This document shows positions 62,494 through 64,000 of a stretch of 64,000 nucleotides of DNA, piece after piece. Numbering within the stretch: position 1 is the first letter of the stretch; each line of letters opens with the position of its first letter. A program made the position numbers and the translations under genes. Source of the stretch: Virgibacillus salexigens (GTDB lineage Bacteria > Bacillota > Bacilli > Bacillales > Amphibacillaceae); contig NZ_BNEO01000003.1 of NCBI RefSeq assembly GCF_014905415.1, forward strand, positions 248,001 through 312,000, written 5' to 3'. Under the pieces are notes generated by a model that saw only the letters and a list, made by a program, of their open reading frames with translations, did not search any database and was not told the DNA's origin.

Positions 62494-62513
62494 CATACTA
62501 ATCGGTTAGTATG
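62494..62513. promoter_or_regulatory. Palindromic operator, probably TetR-type (FadR-like)
   Basis: Perfect 8-bp arms CATACTAA / TTAGTATG around TCGG, starting about 13 bp after the predicted transcription start. TetR-family repressors of fatty-acid degradation bind sites of this size in front of acyl-CoA ligase genes; the sequence differs from the B. subtilis FadR consensus I know. Confidence 0.65.
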
Positions 62514-62544
62514 AATTTCTTGTGAATAGGAGGTATGTTACTTA

Positions 62545-64000
62545 ATGGAGAACCTATGGTTGGAACATATTCCTGAAGGAAATCCTAGTGAAATTCAAAT
62601 CCCAGAAGAACCGCTACCTAGTTTATTCTCCAAATCAGTTGAAATGTATCCAGATCATATTGCAATTACTTTTTTTAATCAAACCCTAACTTACAGGGAG
62701 TTGGATAATCAAATAAAGAATGTGGCACGCTCTTTATTTCAGATGGGTGTTAGTAGATCGGATAAAGTAGCTCTTATGTTACCGAATTGTCCGCAATATG
62801 TGATTAGCTATTATGCAACCCTATATTGTGGAGCCACGATTGTACAACTTAATCCAATGTACAAAGCTGCTGAATTACTTCATGTATTAAATGATTCGGA
62901 AGCAGAAGTGTTAATCGTACACGATAAATTACTACCAGTTGTTGAGAAAATACAAAAACAAACGCCATTAACAGCAATTATTACGGCATCTTTTGAAAAC
63001 GGTTCCAAATTTGATGATTTTTGCAAGCAAAGTAATTTACCATTACCTGATGTTCACATTCCTGTGGATGATATTGCCGTATTGCAATATACAGGTGGTA
63101 CAACCGGTAGATCAAAAGGTGCAATGCTAACGCATTATAATTTAGTGGCCAATACGCTACAAGCTTATGCTACCTCGCAATCAAGAACCATGTTAGGAAA
63201 AGAAAGGGTACTGACTATTTCTCCATTGTTTCATGTGTATGGAATGACAAGTTGTATGAATTTGACATTTTACATCGGTGGAAATCTTATCTTAGTACCA
63301 AATTTTGATGTAGAACAAACGGCAAGAATTATTGAACAAACAAAACCGACTATTTTTCCAGGAGTACCTACCATGTATATTGCGTTAGTTAACTATTGTA
63401 AAGATCATCCGTTTGACCTTAGCAGTATACGAACATGTACAAGTGGATCAGCTCCCTTACCAATGGAAGTCATACAAGCATTTAATGAAACAACAGGCTC
63501 CAGCGTTGCGGAGGGATATGGTTTGTCTGAGGCATCCCCAGTCACTCATCGTAACCCTATTTCTGGTTTACAAAAGCCAGGAAGTATCGGAATACCTATT
63601 CCCAATACGAGAGCAAAAATCGTTGATATTGCCTCAGGTGAAGAGGATCTGCCGATAGGTGAAGTTGGAGAAATGGTCGTACAAGGTCCCCAAATTATGA
63701 AAGGCTATTGGAAGCAGCCAGAAGAGACGGATAAAGTACTACGTGATGGTTGGTTATATACGGGTGATCTAGCCAAAATGGATGAAGACGGGTTCTTTTA
63801 TATTGTGGGAAGGAAGAAAGAATTAATTATTGCTAGCGGGTATAACATTTATCCAATCGAGATTGAAGATGTGATTTATTCCCATCCAAATGTATTGGAA
63901 GCAGCAGTTATCGGAATTCCAGATAAGTATCGTGGAGAAACCGTAAAAGCTTATGTCGTACGAAAAGATAGTCAGGATCTTACAGAAACAGAATTAATTC
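62545..64000 (+). CDS. Long-chain acyl-CoA ligase (FadD/LcfA-like), C-terminus missing
   Basis: The first 485 codons of an AMP-forming acyl-CoA synthetase, open to the right edge. Motifs: YTGGTTGRSKGAMLTH (ATP/AMP P-loop), GYGLSEASPVTHRNP (A5), YTGDLAKMDEDGFFYIVGRKKELII (A7-A8 hinge). It activates free fatty acids for beta-oxidation. AGGAGG precedes the ATG at 62545. The full protein would be about 560 residues, so roughly 75 are cut off. Confidence 0.92.
   Translation, partial: MENLWLEHIPEGNPSEIQIPEEPLPSLFSKSVEMYPDHIAITFFNQTLTYRELDNQIKNVARSLFQMGVSRSDKVALMLPNCPQYVISYYATLYCGATIVQLNPMYKAAELLHVLNDSEAEVLIVHDKLLPVVEKIQKQTPLTAIITASFENGSKFDDFCKQSNLPLPDVHIPVDDIAVLQYTGGTTGRSKGAMLTHYNLVANTLQAYATSQSRTMLGKERVLTISPLFHVYGMTSCMNLTFYIGGNLILVPNFDVEQTARIIEQTKPTIFPGVPTMYIALVNYCKDHPFDLSSIRTCTSGSAPLPMEVIQAFNETTGSSVAEGYGLSEASPVTHRNPISGLQKPGSIGIPIPNTRAKIVDIASGEEDLPIGEVGEMVVQGPQIMKGYWKQPEETDKVLRDGWLYTGDLAKMDEDGFFYIVGRKKELIIASGYNIYPIEIEDVIYSHPNVLEAAVIGIPDKYRGETVKAYVVRKDSQDLTETELI

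Noticed and set aside
1-64000. CRISPR arrays, rRNA, tRNA or insertion sequences
   Set aside because: No regularly spaced repeats, no transposase and no rRNA or tRNA pattern were seen on either strand.

Overview
The window looks like a chromosomal segment of a low-GC, endospore-forming Bacillaceae (Oceanobacillus/Virgibacillus-like; this placement is inferred). The support is an AT-rich background, strong AGGAGG-type ribosome binding sites with TTG/GTG starts, a Spo0E-like phosphatase, MreBH, Bacillus-type PerR, NsrR and CcpA (cre) sites, and partial synteny with the Bacillus subtilis yfk and ysf regions. No rRNA, tRNA, prophage, insertion sequence or CRISPR array was seen.

Layout. 1-2.6 kb: 5' part of an M20 amidohydrolase, two small membrane proteins (one DUF5058-like) and a hotdog thioesterase. 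2.8-5.2 kb: a polar amino-acid ABC importer. 5.3-8.9 kb: small proteins, a Spo0E-like phosphatase, decayed acetyltransferase genes, then a ZmaR-like acetyltransferase paired with an MccF-like S66 peptidase. 8.9-12.5 kb: a live and a dead SDR gene, flavohaemoglobin (hmp) and nsrR with an NsrR operator. 13-16.5 kb: aldehyde dehydrogenase, P1 peptidase, thioredoxin-like protein. 16.6-20.6 kb: CdaR-type regulator with glycolate oxidase glcD-glcF. 20.7-22.8 kb: FMN riboswitch and a short riboflavin operon (ribE-ribB-ribH, no ribD or ribA domain). 23-30.2 kb: ABC-F ATPase, a dead and a live CBO0543-like gene, and uncharacterised proteins. 30.3-36 kb: CoA-disulfide reductase, NSS transporter and the kynurenine operon kynU-kynB-kynA.

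The most interesting region is 36.4-47.4 kb. Two converging operons together encode what reads as a complete route from L-lysine to crotonyl-CoA: lysine 6-dehydrogenase, an ALDH7-like aminoadipate-semialdehyde dehydrogenase, an aminotransferase, an acetolactate-synthase-like ThDP enzyme proposed to decarboxylate 2-oxoadipate, a semialdehyde dehydrogenase, a class III CoA-transferase and a glutaryl-CoA-dehydrogenase-like flavoprotein, with an IclR regulator and a DUF3870 protein. The lower operon is preceded by a promoter overlapped by a cre-like site and by a leader with a terminator that could act as an attenuator or end a small RNA. Next to it, downstream of mreBH, is an unidentified GC-rich structured RNA candidate.

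47.7-64 kb: mreBH, a secreted CAP-domain protein, glutaminase, SRAP protein, AGCS symporter, yfkJ-yfkI-yfkH, a P1B4 metal ATPase with a PerR box, an ABC importer pair without its ATPase, a YfkF-like MFS transporter, an OsmC protein, yfkD, and a truncated long-chain acyl-CoA ligase behind a palindromic operator.
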